Shown: in pieces, positions 11,767 to 23,389 of the stretch
Numbering within the stretch: position 1 is the stretch's first letter
How the letters are laid out: each line of letters starts with the position of its first letter
The notes under the pieces: generated by a model
Told to the model about the DNA's origin: nothing
What the model saw: the letters and a program-made list of their open reading frames with translations, nothing else
Databases searched by the model: none
Assembly: GCA_950097015.1 (NCBI GenBank)
Contig: CATNEN010000031.1
Coordinates: 1,922,001 to 1,986,000, forward strand
Length of the DNA: 64,000 bases
Direction of reading: 5' to 3'
DNA from: Macrostomum hystrix
Taxonomy: Eukaryota; Platyhelminthes; Macrostomidae
Program-made: the position numbers and the translations under genes

Positions 11767-12583
11767 ATTACTTAGCACCCGAAGTAGTTGAAAATGCACA
11801 CAATAGCTTAGAATCCTTTCTCTCCCTTCTGGGAAAAAATCACGTGATTTTTACGGCTTTTTTGCATGCCTTCTTTTTTCATCCGATATTTTTCGAGTTG
11901 GGGCTTTTATCCCTTACCGCCCCGTTTTGGAATTTGTTGCGCAACAGCGTGAAATCCCGGGCTGCTGGCAGATAAGGACCTGCCGGGGGAACGCATCGAT
12001 CCCCGGATGCGGAAAATCCCAGGCTGAAATGAGGGATAAGACCTTCTCAAAAGGGGAAGTGAGAGCAGAGCGTGTGTCGGTGAGGGAGCCAGTTTTCCCC
12101 ATCGATGAGCGATGATGACTTTCTCTATATTGATAGTCAAGTCAGCAACACCGGCGCCTCTAGTGTTATAACTTGGCCGAAAATAATTATTCAACCTGAA
12201 TGCTTGGAGGCGCTGGAGAGGAAAAATATATCGAAATGATAAAATATGAAAAATAGCGACCCAAATAAAGATTTTGGATTAAATTCTGCGAGGAAGAATC
12301 CGGTGAGAGGATTATAATCTCCCGGGCTAGTTGCGCCTAGGGCCGGAATTAATTTGCCAGCCTCGATTTTGAATAGGAGAATAATTCCGATTGATTATCG
12401 GCCGGGCCTTTATCCGGCTCCTTTTTATCAGACGCACTGCAGGCCTCCAAAAGAGTGGCAGAAAAGTCCCCAGAACTGTTGTTGGCAGATGGCCGAAATA
12501 TTTTTTGGCATTTCAAAAAACCGGGCCCTTGGCGCCGGCTGTCCTGTATGTGTCGCGGGAGCTTTATAGCCCCGTAAATAATT

Positions 12584-12613
12584 AGGCAGCAGCAGCAGCA
12601 GCAGCAGCAGCCG
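12584..12613. repeat. (CAG)n microsatellite, non-coding
   Basis: About nine CAG triplets on + in intergenic DNA. The flanking frames have no splice or coding support. Confidence 0.85.
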
Positions 12614-12867
12614 CTGCAGGGTGGGGTGCCAAGTTGCAAAGATTGCATTGGAGATGAGGCTGTAAAAAAACTTATTGATTGCTCCCCGCGTCTCGTTCTC
12701 TGCATCCTTGGTCGTTTCGGCCTTTATCACCGCGGTGCACAGGAACCACGCGCGGTGGCCAAAGTGCGCAAGCTTTAGCACAGCTTCAGATAAGCACCAT
12801 CAGTTGCGTGTCTGTTCTCAGTTCAGACAGCTAAGAAGTGTCACCTGCTCGTTAAGCCTTGTTTACC

Positions 12868-13352
12868 TGTCCTTCAGTGCGACATCAGGCCTGTTATCGC
12901 GCCCAGCCTGTCCTTCAGTGTGACATCAGGCCTGTTATCGCGCCCAGCCTGTCCTTCAGTGTGTCATCAGGCCTGTTATCGCGCCCAGCCTGTCCTTCAG
13001 TGCGACATCAGGCCTGTTATCGCGCCCAGCCTGTCCTTCAGTGTGTCATCAGGCCTGTTATCGCGCCCAGCCTGTCCTTCAGTGCGACATCAGGCCTGTT
13101 ATCGCGCCCAGCCTGTCCTTCAGTGTGTCATCAGGCCTGTTATCGCGCCCAGCCTGTCCTTCAGTGCGACATCAGGCCTGTTATCGCGCCCAGCCTGTCC
13201 TTCAGTGTGACATCAGGCCTGTTATCGCGCCCAGCCTGTCCTTCAGCGTGACATCAGACCTGTTATCATGCCCAGCCTGTCCTTCAGCGTGACATCAGGC
13301 CTGTTATCATGCCCAGCCTGTCCTTCAGTGTGACATCAGGCCGGTTATCCCA
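12868..13352. repeat. 41-bp minisatellite, about 12 copies
   Basis: Core GGCCTGTTATCGCGCCCAGC with spacer CTGTCCTTCAG and a variable hexamer (TGCGAC, TGTGAC, TGTGTC, CGTGAC). Units 3-8 alternate TGTGTC and TGCGAC. The last units are degenerate (CATGCCC in place of CGCGCCC). Open frames across it are a by-product of stop-free units. Confidence 0.95.
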
Positions 13353-14097
13353 CACAGCCTTGTTAAATTTTCTTGAAATAAACTATTCTAAAAGTAAATT
13401 TAGTCTCATTCTGAAAAGCCGAGAATGCCTATTTGATTTTTGCATGCATAGCAATTCACGGTGTGTTATTATTATTATAATCTCCTGACTTTGACAGACT
13501 AAAAGTGAACTTCTTCAATATTCTAGTTCGGCGATGAATCAGGTTAAAAGTTGAGGATTCAGCACAATGTCAAAAAAGATTTTTGTGAACATTTTCGCAT
13601 GGGAAAGCGACTAGGAGAGCAGAGCTAAGTGACTCATGCATGCTTTGATCAATGCTTTGTACACAGAAGATTTCTTATGCGATGATTGGAGCTTTACACA
13701 TAACTAGCAGAAGCACAGGACCCAGTTTGAGTTAAACTTTACGCCAGCTAAAAAACCAACAAACACAAGCAATCAATGTTGATTTAACTCCAGAAGAAGA
13801 ATGCAGGACAACAATGTTTTTAAGCAATTTTTAAGCATGAAGCTCGATTAGGTCAGCCCAAAATGACTATTATGCAACTTGCACTATGCACTATAATAGT
13901 ACAGTTAATACGATGCTTTAATTAACAATACGGTTACAATCAGTGTAATACAATGCCTGTCAATTGCTGTTGTTTTCGACCATTTTATCAGAGAGACCAT
14001 TCCAGGAAGTGTTGGAGCAGGGAAATGCGGTCGGACAGAAAATAACTTATCAGAAATTGATGGGACTTAAAGTATGGAAACTGCAGCACTGCACAGT
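13353..14097. other. Intergenic DNA downstream of the large membrane-protein gene
   Basis: AT-rich single-copy sequence with no recognised gene. It should include the 3' UTR end of the large minus-strand gene. Confidence 0.4.
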
Positions 14098-14103
14098 TTA
14101 ATT
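14098..14103 (-). promoter_or_regulatory. Candidate ATTAAA polyadenylation signal
   Basis: TTTAAT on + reads ATTAAA on the gene strand about 50 bp after the stop of the large gene. It is a common AATAAA variant; a second one is at 13918-13923. Weak evidence in AT-rich DNA. Confidence 0.25.
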
Positions 14104-14153
14104 ATTTATCATATTTAGATTGGAGGTAGATCTAGGACAGAGCAGCTACTCAG

Positions 14154-14650
14154 CTAGACATTCGACTCTTCAATCAAGCCCATCGGCTCCTCCTGAAGGC
14201 GCCGTAGACTGTGCTGGTACACCAGCTGGGGCTGCTGCTGCTGTGGAAGATACTGGTGAAGCTGCTGCTGCTGCTGCTGCTGCTGGTACTGGATCTGATA
14301 CTGTAAATTCTGTTGAAGCTGCTGCTGATACTGCAGCTGCTGCTGTTGATGCTGTTGCAAAAGCTGCTGATGACCATCGGGCACCAGACAGCCGAAAGTG
14401 TCGTGTCCCGCTGGCGGCTGCTCGGCTGTCGTCCGTTCGGGCGCCGTCGCGCTGATGATTTGGCCATGAGCATCTGCAGCCGCTTCCGGTGTTGTGGAAC
14501 TGGTGGCCGACAGCACGACTAGGCCGGCTGCGTGATAGCAGGCCGCTAGCAGGAGGCCGCACAGGCAGAGGCTGCAGAGGGAGCGGGCTACGCTGCGCGC
14601 GTCCGCCAGCAGCTGCGCCAGCGCGCCATCGCCGACGGCGGATGTCGGGC
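14154..14650 (-). CDS. Exon K: TM5 and poly-Gln cytoplasmic tail of the five-pass protein
   Basis: Acceptor CTGCAG at 14653-14651; stop TAG 14156-14154. It enters in phase 1 (A|GC gives Ser). It reads 'GALAQLLADARSVARS', then the last membrane span 'LCSLCLCGLLLAACYHAAGL', then a polar tail with repeated Gln runs (CAG/CAA, about 14230-14370) and the C-terminus GLIEESNV. Three other open frames cross this exon on both strands because of the triplet repeat. This frame is chosen because it alone joins exon J in phase and carries a membrane span. Confidence 0.78.
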
Positions 14651-15191
14651 CTGCAGCGAGAGAGCCGGGAGACCCTCATACTGAATTTGAATAAGCTAAA
14701 TAGTTAAAAACATTAATATTTGCTGGAGGGCTATGGGCACTTTGTTTGAATGCAGCCAGTGGCTCAACACACACGCACATAGATATCGTACGCGGGCACA
14801 CACACAGGTGTGCACATCTGCCCTGACTTTCTCATCGTCAGACAGTGTACACTCTCACTGTGCCTTGGAGGTTGGGTCTCATAGTTAAATTTCACGACAA
14901 GCTCCCAAGAGTTCTCTCCGCGCCCTAAATGAATGTGGCCTCGCCGCGGAATCGAGCTCAGGGACCTTGGTGCGAGAGGCAGACGCGCTTTGCAACACAC
15001 CTCCTCTAAATAGGTAATTTAATATTTTTACTGCGTTTAAAGTGCTTTAACTGTTTTAAAATATGCTTAAACACGAAGGCTCTACGATGTTATTTTAGCT
15101 ATATGAGCACACAGCCAGTGCTCAGTGAGTTGTGTCTGTTTCATCGTATCTGAACAGATAGAATGACCGCACCACCTCAATAACCACTCAC
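14651..15191 (-). other. Intron J-K
   Basis: 541 bp, GTGAGT...CTGCAG. Contains a short (CA)n-like stretch near 14766-14815. If it is retained, the frame runs to a TAG near 15084, giving a protein without TM5. Confidence 0.65.
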
Positions 15192-15351
15192 TCAGTTGCG
15201 CATAGGTGAGATTTGCGCCGCTGGTGATTGGCAAAAAGTTGCAGGTCTGGTCATCGAATTTGATGGGCGCAAGCTCGGCTCCGCCCAGGCTGCAGTGCTT
15301 CATATCGGACAGTTCGCACGCGTACCTCAGGTAAGTCTCCTTGAAGAAGTT
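15192..15351 (-). CDS. Exon J: Cys-rich outer loop before TM5
   Basis: 160 bp, acceptor TTGCAG, donor A|GTGAGT inside 'CAACTGAGTGAGTGG'. It encodes NFFKETYLRYACELSDMKHC, then a segment with Cys at FDDQTC, ending ANLTYAQL. Four Cys and one sequon (NLT) fit an extracellular loop. The donor was chosen because it is near-consensus and its phase 1 end fits exon K. Confidence 0.75.
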
Positions 15352-15432
15352 CTGCAATAGCGATAGGCCAATTAAACAGGGTGAGAACTTGGTCGGGAGT
15401 GCCAGAGCATTTTTCAACTCCTTTCAGCTCAC
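15352..15432 (-). other. Intron I-J (81 bp)
   Basis: Short phase 0 intron, GTGAGC...TTGCAG, with no repeat. Together with the 106-bp C-D intron it shows that not all introns of this gene are expanded. Confidence 0.75.
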
Positions 15433-16369
15433 CTGATCGTAGTTAAACCTGCTGACCAGCTGCATCAGGCGGGCCACCTCGACGCGGCTCTCCAGCTTGA
15501 AGGCGCCGGCGAAGGCCGGTCCGTTCAGCAGCGCCGCCTGCGACGCGGCCAGCCGTCCTGCTTGGTCGGCCAGCTCGGCCAGGAGCGGGCGGGAAATTCT
15601 GACAGTTGAAGGCGCAGATTTCTGCGAGGTTAACAAAGACCATGTCGAAGTTGAAGACGACTTCGAAAGCGCGCCGGACGCTGCGTCGCTGTTGAATGCC
15701 AGAACGGCGCGCTCGCAGACTGCCAGAATGAGGAGGAGGCAGAGGGCGGCGGTGAGGCCGCAGAGCAGTGCCAGGCAGTGGCTGGACTGCGAGCACGAGT
15801 TTCGCACACGGCAGCAGCCGCCAGCCGAGCCGCCATCGGTTGAAGCCATCGCCGAAGCCGACGCGGAAGTGGACGCCGAGCCGGGACGATCAAATCGACG
15901 TCGCTGATCTCCGGGGCGTTGCTGCTGTTGAAAGCGCCGACCAGGCGACTGCGGCGGCTGCAACGGGCGCAGGTCGGATTTTGACCAGTCGACGGTTCGG
16001 CGGCCGGTGCAGAGCCGCTTGACGGTGCGCACCGTGTGGTACAGTCGGTACAGCAGCACCAGCAGGTCCAGCAACAGGAGGAACAGGCGCAGCTGGAGCA
16101 GGCTGAACCCACCGCTGCCGCCGCTGCCGAGAAGCTTCGCGCCTCGGCTGCCATCGACACCGGGATCGTCCATCATGGAGCTTCCACCGACGCCGACCCC
16201 ACTCGCCTCGCTCTGATAGGCTGAATCGTCGTTTGACGAAAAAGATCGATGCGAATCGCCGATGTCCTCGGCCGCGGAGGTTGAAGACGCCGACGATGAT
16301 GTGGCAGCTTCGGAGGCCGCAGGTGGATAAAATGCGGAATCGCTGAACTGGGGAAGCATCTGGCTGAAC
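15433..16369 (-). CDS. Exon I: end of outer loop 1, TM3, TM4 and start of loop 2
   Basis: 937 bp, acceptor CAATCAG|G (phase 2, AG|G gives Arg), donor CAG|GTGAGC (phase 0). It begins FSQMLPQFSDSAFYPP, followed by a Ser/Ala/Gly-rich linker of about 70 residues. TM3 is 'FSLLQLRLFLLLLDLLVLLY', a basic Gln/Arg-rich linker follows with a CC pair at its end, and TM4 is 'SHCLALLCGLTAALCLLLIL'. The exon ends in an Ala/Leu-rich helical region closing RFNYDQ. GC is high and other frames are open by composition. An alternative acceptor (CCCCAG near 16349) would not keep phase. Confidence 0.75.
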
Positions 16370-17778
16370 CTGATTGAGGTTTGAGTGAAAGAACGGCTTT
16401 GGGCTTAATTTCACAAGTGCATTTCACAAGAGCAAATGCCGACTGCTTGCATCCTGTCTAACAGGGAAGGGTGCAATCAGGCCTGACTATTCCAAGAATC
16501 CTATCTAGCATATCTAACTAGTAGAAAAATACAGACTAAAAGGTAGAACAGTCATATCTAACAGGTAGAACAGTCAGGTCTAACACGTAGAACAGTCATG
16601 TCTAACAGGTAGAACAGTCATGTCTGACAGGTATAACAGTGTTGTCTAACAGGTAGAACAGTATTATCTAACAGGTAGAACAGTATTATCTAACAGGTAC
16701 AACAGTCATGTCTAACAGGTACAACAGTCATGTCTAACAGGTACAACAGTCATGTCTAACACGTAGAACACAGTTGTCTAACAGGTAGAACATTGTCGTC
16801 TAACAGGTAGAACATTGTCGTCTAACAGGTAGAACACTGTTGTCTAACAGGTAGAACACTGTTGTCTAACAGGTAGAAGAGGTTTTGAAAAAGTTGGTCA
16901 CGAATTCTCAGGTACTCCAACACGGGTCAGCGGAGGCATAGAACAGTGAACAGAAAAAGAAGCCAAACTCATAAATAGTAAATCCACTTTAACAGCAAAG
17001 AGAGTCAGCGGCTGACAAGCACCTTTTCTCCCCTCACTCCCAGAAGCAGCAGCAGCAGCAGTCGGATCAATGACCACTTGGCAGGCTCTAGGTTTCCTGG
17101 CCCAGTCCAGCCGAAAATTTAATCGACTATAAAAGCAGTTTTCTGCTCAGCTATCGCCAGAGAAACCGGCATCACCTTTCCATGATATTCACCTTCCCCG
17201 GATCCCTGAGACACGCCCGCGACCTCAACCGCATGCTTCAACTCGGCTGGGAAATGAGAACAGAGGAAAGGAAGGGAAGACGGGTCGGATTTCAATCGAA
17301 CCAGCTCACTGCCCCGCCTCACCTGGTGAAGTAAATTTCCTAACTCTCCACACCACCCACCGAGCTGTCTGCTGCTCCCGCCTCAACCTTGACCCCCGAC
17401 CGGATCTCGGCGAGAAGGAAGAATTGGAAATTGGGAATAACAGCCCAGGAAGTAGAAAAAACTGTCGATTGACATCGTTGAGAATGGATATTTTCCCTCA
17501 ACTTTTTACTCCCCACGAAGTATCGCAAGTCAGTGTATACAGTGATTTCCGGTTTTTCTGTCTTATCAGTGCGGCGAACTGGGGCGAAAAGTCCAATTCA
17601 CATCAAATTGATTAAATCTGATTGACTAAGACTAGTCACGTGATTAGCTAAAAAACAGGGGTTCCCCCGCTATTCTTCCAAAAATAGCAACCCCAACCCC
17701 TCAAATTTAAACCCTTCCCGCCAGTAGCCAATTAGATTGAGGAGTGGGGAGGTTCACAGTCACAGAGACAAAGCTAAC
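16370..17778 (-). other. Intron H-I
   Basis: 1409 bp, donor GTTAGC, acceptor CAATCAG. It holds the 22-bp array at 16541-16876 and a short CAG run at 17046-17064. The rest is single-copy with no exon I could justify. Confidence 0.7.
16541..16876. repeat. 22-bp minisatellite, about 15 copies
   Basis: Core TAACAGGTAGAACAGT followed by a variable hexamer (CATGTC, ATTATC, GTTGTC and similar). It lies in intron H-I, roughly 170 bp before exon I in transcript order. On + each unit contains AACAGGTAGAA, which resembles a splice donor but on the strand opposite to the gene. Confidence 0.9.
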
Positions 17779-19030
17779 CTTTTCCATAGCACGGTGGGGA
17801 TGAGGTGCAACTCTTCGGCGTTCGTATCCTCCAGGAAGCTCATAAAGTCCACATCCCGCTTTCTCAGGTGTGACTTTCGCTGGTAGAAGTCGTACAGAGA
17901 CTCGATGAGGAAGTGACTCCGGTTGTAAATGCTGAGCGGGAAGCTCATCCACTTGTTGCTGTACACACCTTTGAGGTACTTGGCGTAGGGCGCATACTTC
18001 AACTCCAGGCGGTCGCTCAGCTCCTGCAGCTGCACGTCCAGGAAGGCGCTGAGCCGGCCGGCGAAGTCCCGGTGCTCGGCCAGGAACCTTTCGCCCAGCA
18101 GCCGGCCAGCTGAGCGGTCACCGCTGAACGCCAGACGTGCCTGGGCTTCGGCCGAGCGCTTGAAGTCGGCGCCAAGGTCAGCCAGATTCGTGGCCAGGAC
18201 GCGGTCGCAGGCCTGCCGCATCTCGCGCAGGTGGTCCAGCTGGTTGAACTGCTCAGCGCCGCTCAGCATCTCCAGCTGCTCCAGCTCGGACCGGAACGAG
18301 GCTCGATAGCTGCCGCCTCCGCCACCGACGGCGCCTCCGCCGCTACCGTCGCGCTCAAAGCGGGCAAACTCGTCGGGTCGCATAGCCAGCAGGAGGGAGG
18401 CAGCTGCAGAGAATGTAAACAGCAGGCAGTAGCAGATTCGCAGCGCCAGGTAGACAGCCACCAGGAGCCGCCGGCGCCACTGGCTGCAGGCTACGACAGG
18501 TGCCGTTGCCGCCGCCGCCTGCTGCTGCCGTTGCTGCCTGCCGCGTTCTCCACCGCGGCACGAACGGACCAGGAGGAAGGTGACCAGCAGGAAGAGATAT
18601 AGCAGGCCCAGCAGCACGCAGAGAACCAGCGGCACCATGCCGCCTCCGCCAGCGACGCCGGTGCCGCGGTCGATGCTCCAACCGGTCTCTTCTGAAGCCG
18701 CCGCAGCAGCAGCCGCAGCCGCCGCCGCGCCTCCCGCCTTGCCGCCCAGTCGCCCGTCGAAGTTAGCCAGCCGCACCTGGCTCAGGTAGATTCTAGACCT
18801 GCCAACGCAGTCGTCTAAGTCGGCTTCGAGATCCGCGTCGCCGGGTAGATCGGCGAGGCCGCCGCTACCGACGTCGCCGTTGAGTGTGGCATCCGGCCCG
18901 AGCAGGGGCAGAGTGAGTTCAGCGCTGAAGCTCAGCTGCCGGACCAGCCACTCCTGGGCAAGAAGAAGGCGCCGCCTGCCGATGTCCTTCAGCTGCAGGC
19001 GAATGTAGGCCGGCGTCGAGGTCACGGAGC
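17779..19030 (-). CDS. Exon H: membrane-proximal ectodomain, TM1, TM2 and most of outer loop 1
   Basis: 1252 bp, the largest exon. Acceptor CCCAG|GC (phase 1), donor AAAAG|GTTAGC (phase 2). It starts SVTSTPAYIRLQLKDIG, then a Gly/Asp/Leu-rich part, an 11-residue poly-Ala run and Gly-rich linker. TM1 is 'MVPLVLCVLLGLLYLFLLVT', a basic/Gln-rich linker follows, and TM2 is 'LLVAVYLALRICYCLLFTFS'. Next is a long helical, charged loop of about 200 residues with a Gly run near its start and ending 'KWMSFPLSIYNRSHFLIESL' and LHLIPTVLWK. The sequon NRS places this loop outside. The upstream ATG-initiated frame from 19097 is not needed, because the join to exon G is in phase. Confidence 0.8.
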
Positions 19031-19159
19031 CTGGGCGGCAGGAGGATGAGAGCTCAAAGGGATTAGAGTTTATCGTTGGAACTTTATCCCCTATCAAGCC
19101 CTATCCCATTGGTCCATAGAAAGCTCTATAAACACATTGGATAGTTCAAGGATGTAATC

Positions 19160-19430
19160 ATTAGCATCGTCGGGAACCAGCTACGGATAACTAATTGCGT
19201 CTCATGTGGCATAGGTTTGGGGTTCGAATCCAAAGTGGAGTGGTTGCTCAGGTTTTTATTCCACTGGGCGGGAAAGTCGGCATCATTATTTCACGCCACC
19301 CCTAGCCAACAGGCCGTCGGTGAGATCAGATGTTGCATAACTCTTACATGCGACCTGATCTTTACAATCAGTGAGCATGGCAACACGGCCTAACTAAATC
19401 CGTGCCAGGCCTCATTCCAGGCCGACTGAG
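19160..19430 (+). mobile_element. Possible tRNA-derived SINE
   Basis: Contains a B-box-like GGTTCGAATCC (19212-19222) with an A-box-like TAGCATCGTCGG about 45 bp upstream, then about 200 bp of non-tRNA body. No poly-A tail or target duplication was found, so the ends are approximate. Confidence 0.35.
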
Positions 19431-19639
19431 CGGCGCCGGTTCCCTGCCTCCTCATTTGCGGGGATCTTTCATTCTCATCTCAGTCCTTTGTTTTCCCCGT
19501 CTCTCTTATTTTTCTCTTCTTCCTTTGTCCTTTTCCATCGCCACCGTTTCCGTCTTCCCTCCCGTCTCTTCACCCCCGTCTTCTTCCCAATCTTCCCCGG
19601 TCTCCTCCGCCTCCTTCCCCGAGTCCTTAAAGGTCTTCT

Positions 19640-20170
19640 CGTTATTCCTCCCTATCTTCTCTCCCGTCTCCTCCCCTGTCTCAAAGCTCGGCTCCTCCTC
19701 CTTCCCCGTCTTCTCTCCGGTCTCCTCCCCGTCTTCTCTCCCGTCTCCTCCCCGTCTCCAAAGCTCATCTCCTCCCCGTCTCCAAGCTCATCTCCTTCCC
19801 CGTCTCCGAGCTCATCTCCTTCCCCGTCTTCTCTCCCGTCTCCTCCCCGTCTTCTCTCCCGTCTCCTCCCCGTCTCCAAAGCTCATCTCCTCCTCCGTCT
19901 CCGAGCTCATCTCCTTCCCCGTCTTCTCTCCCGTCTCCTCCCCGTCTTCTCTCCCGTCTCCTCCCCGTCTCCAAAGCTCATCTCCTCCCCGTCTCCAAGC
20001 TCATCTCCTCCCATGTCTCCAAGCTCATCTCCTCCCCATTCCTCCCTGTCTTCTCTCCCATCTCCAACCCATTCCTCCCTGTCTTCTCTCCTGTCTCCAA
20101 CCCACTCCTCCCTGTCTTCTCTCCCGTCTCCTCCCCCGTCTCCAAGTTCATCTCCTCCCTTATCTTCTTT
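19640..20170. repeat. Pyrimidine-rich imperfect minisatellite
   Basis: Irregular units built from TCTCCCGTCTCCTCCCCGTC and CCAAGCTCATCTCCT. One strand is almost pure pyrimidine over about 530 bp, so long overlapping open frames occur on both strands by composition only. Confidence 0.85.
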
Positions 20171-20379
20171 CACGGCACCTCCTTATCACTTTTCTGTCTT
20201 CGCCTCCAGGACCACAAAGAGAGAAAAGAGAGAACACAGTCAGCAGAGCAGTGTCAAGACACTGCCAACAAAAGTACACCCGTTGCATTCGAAGCTTGGC
20301 AAAGGCTGCGGGCGGCATTTTGCGAGGAATTGAGCTTCACAAAGCGAAAATAGGGGAGTTAAATTTAGTGTGAAGAAGT

Positions 20380-21384
20380 GGTGCAGGCGCCTCGCACCTC
20401 GGGTCCGGCACGCACACTGCTTGCCAAAGAGAATAAGACGAATAAGAAGATGAGGCAGGCAAGTCTGGAGAGAGAGAAGTAAAAAAAGAAGAGAGAAACG
20501 GCGAGAAAGAAGATCTTGGCAGTGCCAACACGCGGAACGGCTTCGCTGTGGAATTGGGATTAAATTAACGCGCTTTTGATGGCGCCATCGCCTCCGAGCC
20601 GGTGTGAGGGTGTAAGCGAAGCCCCAGTGTGTTGAGAATCTAGCTTAAAGCTCCGAAGAACTGCGACTAATTTCATTATACTCGTACAACGACTGTGCAT
20701 GTAATCCGCAACGAAATGCACTAAAAAAAGACTTACTCGGAAGGCTATCTGATTAAGTCTAGCTATAGGCTTTTTTGGCATTGGCGGTAAGTTTGCCGAC
20801 ACTTTCAAAGCCACTGGGCTACTAGCAATGGCTTCAGATTGTTATTTAACACTTTCGCATGCAAATGCCAATTTTGGATTCTTTGAAGCAGCAATCAAGC
20901 TTTGCGTAATTGGATGGTATAGAAATCGATGCGTTTCAGACGAAGTTAAGATGTGACGCAGTTGACTCTGTATAACGGACTCATTAAACATTTTTGACAG
21001 CTTCATTTTGAGCTCAATCAGCCAACAGTCTAAAAAGCAGCGACACGTTTGTGCTTAGGGAAGATTTGGGATCTGTCTAGATAGTGAAGGATGAATATTT
21101 CCTGTACGTATCGGAAATGTGACACGCGAAAGGAACTACAGGCGAGATGGGACACGAGGGAGAGCTAGATATGTTGCGTATCCTGTTTCCCCGAGTCACA
21201 TCCACAATTACAAGTGGGGTTTATCCTGCCCGCTTACCCTATGAAGGCAATGAAATGTAGAGAGAGAATTGAGCATGCAAATCGCCACCGTGGCAAAGAG
21301 TAATCAAATTCTCACAGATCCTCTATCCCACTAATGTTTTATCCCCTATATACAGGGACTCATCCGAACTCCTCCGAAGGAGAA
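20380..21384. other. Single-copy intron segment
   Basis: No array, RNA gene or exon recognised in this part of intron G-H. Confidence 0.4.
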
Positions 21385-22326
21385 GTTCCGCTCGTATACC
21401 ACTAACCTCCAGTCCCATAGACATTCCATGTGCCATTCCTTCGGAGGAGTTCCGCTCGTATACCACTAACCTCCAGTCCCATAGACATTCCATGTGCCAT
21501 TCCTTCGGAGGAGTTCCGCTCGTATACCACTAACCTCCAGTCCCATAGACATTCCATGTGCCATTCCTTCGGAGGAGTTCCGCTCGTATACCACTAACCT
21601 CCAGTCCCATAGACATTCCATGTGCCATTCCTTCGGAGGAGTTCCGCTCGTATACCACTAACCTCCAGTCCCATAGACATTCCATGTGCCATTCCTTCGG
21701 AGGAGTTCCTCTCGTATACCACTAACCTCCAGTCCCATAGACATTCCATGTGCCATTCCTTCGGAGGAGTTCCGCTCGTATACCACTAACCTCCAGTCCC
21801 ATAGACATTCCATGTGCCATTCCTTCGGAGGAGTTCCGCTCGTATACCACTAACCTCCAGTCCCATAGACATTCCATGTGCCATTCCTTCGGAGGAGTTC
21901 CGCTCGTATACCACTAACCTCCAGTCCCATAGACATTCCATGTGCCATTCCTTCGGAGGAGTTCCGCTCGTATACCACTAACCTCCAGTCCCATAGACAT
22001 TCCATGTGCCATTCCTTCGGAGGAGTTCCTCTCGTATACCACTAACCTCCAGTCCCATAGACATTCCATGTGCCATTCCTTCGGAGGAGTTCCGCTCGTA
22101 TACCACTAACCTCCAGTCCCATAGACATTCCATGTGCCATTCCTTCGGAGGAGTTCCGCTCGTATACCACTAACCTCCAGTCCCATAGACATTCCATGTG
22201 CCATTCCTTCGGAGGAGTTCCGCTCGTATACCACTAACCTCCAGTCCCATAGACATTCCATGTGCCATTCCTTCGGAGGAGTTCCGCTCGTATACCACTA
22301 ACCTCCAGTCCCATAGACATTCCATG
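21385..22326. repeat. 64-bp minisatellite, about 15 copies
   Basis: Unit includes GTTCCGCTCGTATACCACTA and ends in CCATTCCTTCGGAGGA. Units are nearly identical with a strict 64-bp period. Two units carry GTTCCT in place of GTTCCG (21705 and 22025), exactly five units apart. The left edge (near 21370) has the palindrome CTCCTCCGAAGGAG. Confidence 0.95.
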
Positions 22327-23389
22327 CGCCGCCGCCACTTGGGATCTAACCTTGACGCCAGTTTTATCCCCAATTAGTGAGGCTATCTCGCTTAGCAGAT
22401 TATTGCTTAACAAAGTGTAGGACAAAGTGTGGGCAAGTATACAGGCTGCTAGAGAAAACAATTCAAGTAATCCACACACGGGGCAGAGCTGAGGTGAGCG
22501 AGCTGATTGACAGCCCTTCAAAACGTGGGCTTAGTTAAAAGAGCCGCCAAGCAGACCAAAAGTGGAGTGGAGAGAGGAAAATAGAAAATTGCTGCGAATT
22601 GCTGGCGGAATTTGGCTGCCAAAAGGCTGTGCTATTTGTTGTTGTTGTCATTGTTGGGGTCTGCCGGCTACTAATATCGAGTGTTTCAGAAGTTTTCAGC
22701 TGGGTTGGTCACGCGGGCCCGGTATTTAGCTTAAATAATTCATCTAGAATGCACACAATGGTCCGCCCCCCGCCATTAATTAATTTACCTGCCATCGCAA
22801 TCAGATTGGCCGGAGGGTTGTTGGGCGGGGAGTTTTCCTGAGCACAGATACCGACTATGAAGGAGGCGGTAAGGAATGAAAAATATCCCATTGGTCTCAT
22901 TGGGCATGAAGAGCAGGGGACAACAATAATAAAAATAATAATAATACGTGCTTATAATGATAATTATAATGATAATCATTAATCTGAGCCTACCTAAAAA
23001 CGGGTTGGTAAGCGGGCAGGGCGATAAAGGCGAGATTGGCGAGGCCGAAATCCCAAATCCCAGCTGGCACAGGAAGAGGAGTGAGTGGGTACTGGACAAA
23101 AGGCAAAAAACGGTAGTGAGTTCTAGCATTGCAGTCCCGCTTAGGGATTAGCTATATTTCTGGGCCGCCGAATGACTAGTGTATTAAATCTGCATTGCAT
23201 GCTTTTACTGATAAGATAAAAGTGCAAGTCTCAGAGATGACAATTTGGACTTGAAAGTTATTTTCTATCAGATCTCAAGTGCATCTCGATTTGTTTTAAA
23301 GCAGCTATAAAATTACCACTTTCCTGGGATCTGCCAATTTATATTTTCTTAGGAAAAAGTGATTTTATCAAACTGGGATTAAAGGTTTT

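Noticed and set aside
18231-18602. Plus-strand frames opposite exon H, and frames 15497-15907 and 16007-16224 opposite exon I
   Set aside because: Shadows of GC-rich exons; the minus frame has membrane spans and phase-consistent splicing.
19402-20373. Long + frames of 280-320 codons
   Set aside because: Pyrimidine-rich repeat with open frames on both strands; lies in an intron, no motif.
22785-23129. Extra exon of the large gene in intron G-H on minus
   Set aside because: Exons G and H already join in phase, and no acceptor/donor pair gives a phase-neutral insert with convincing sequence.
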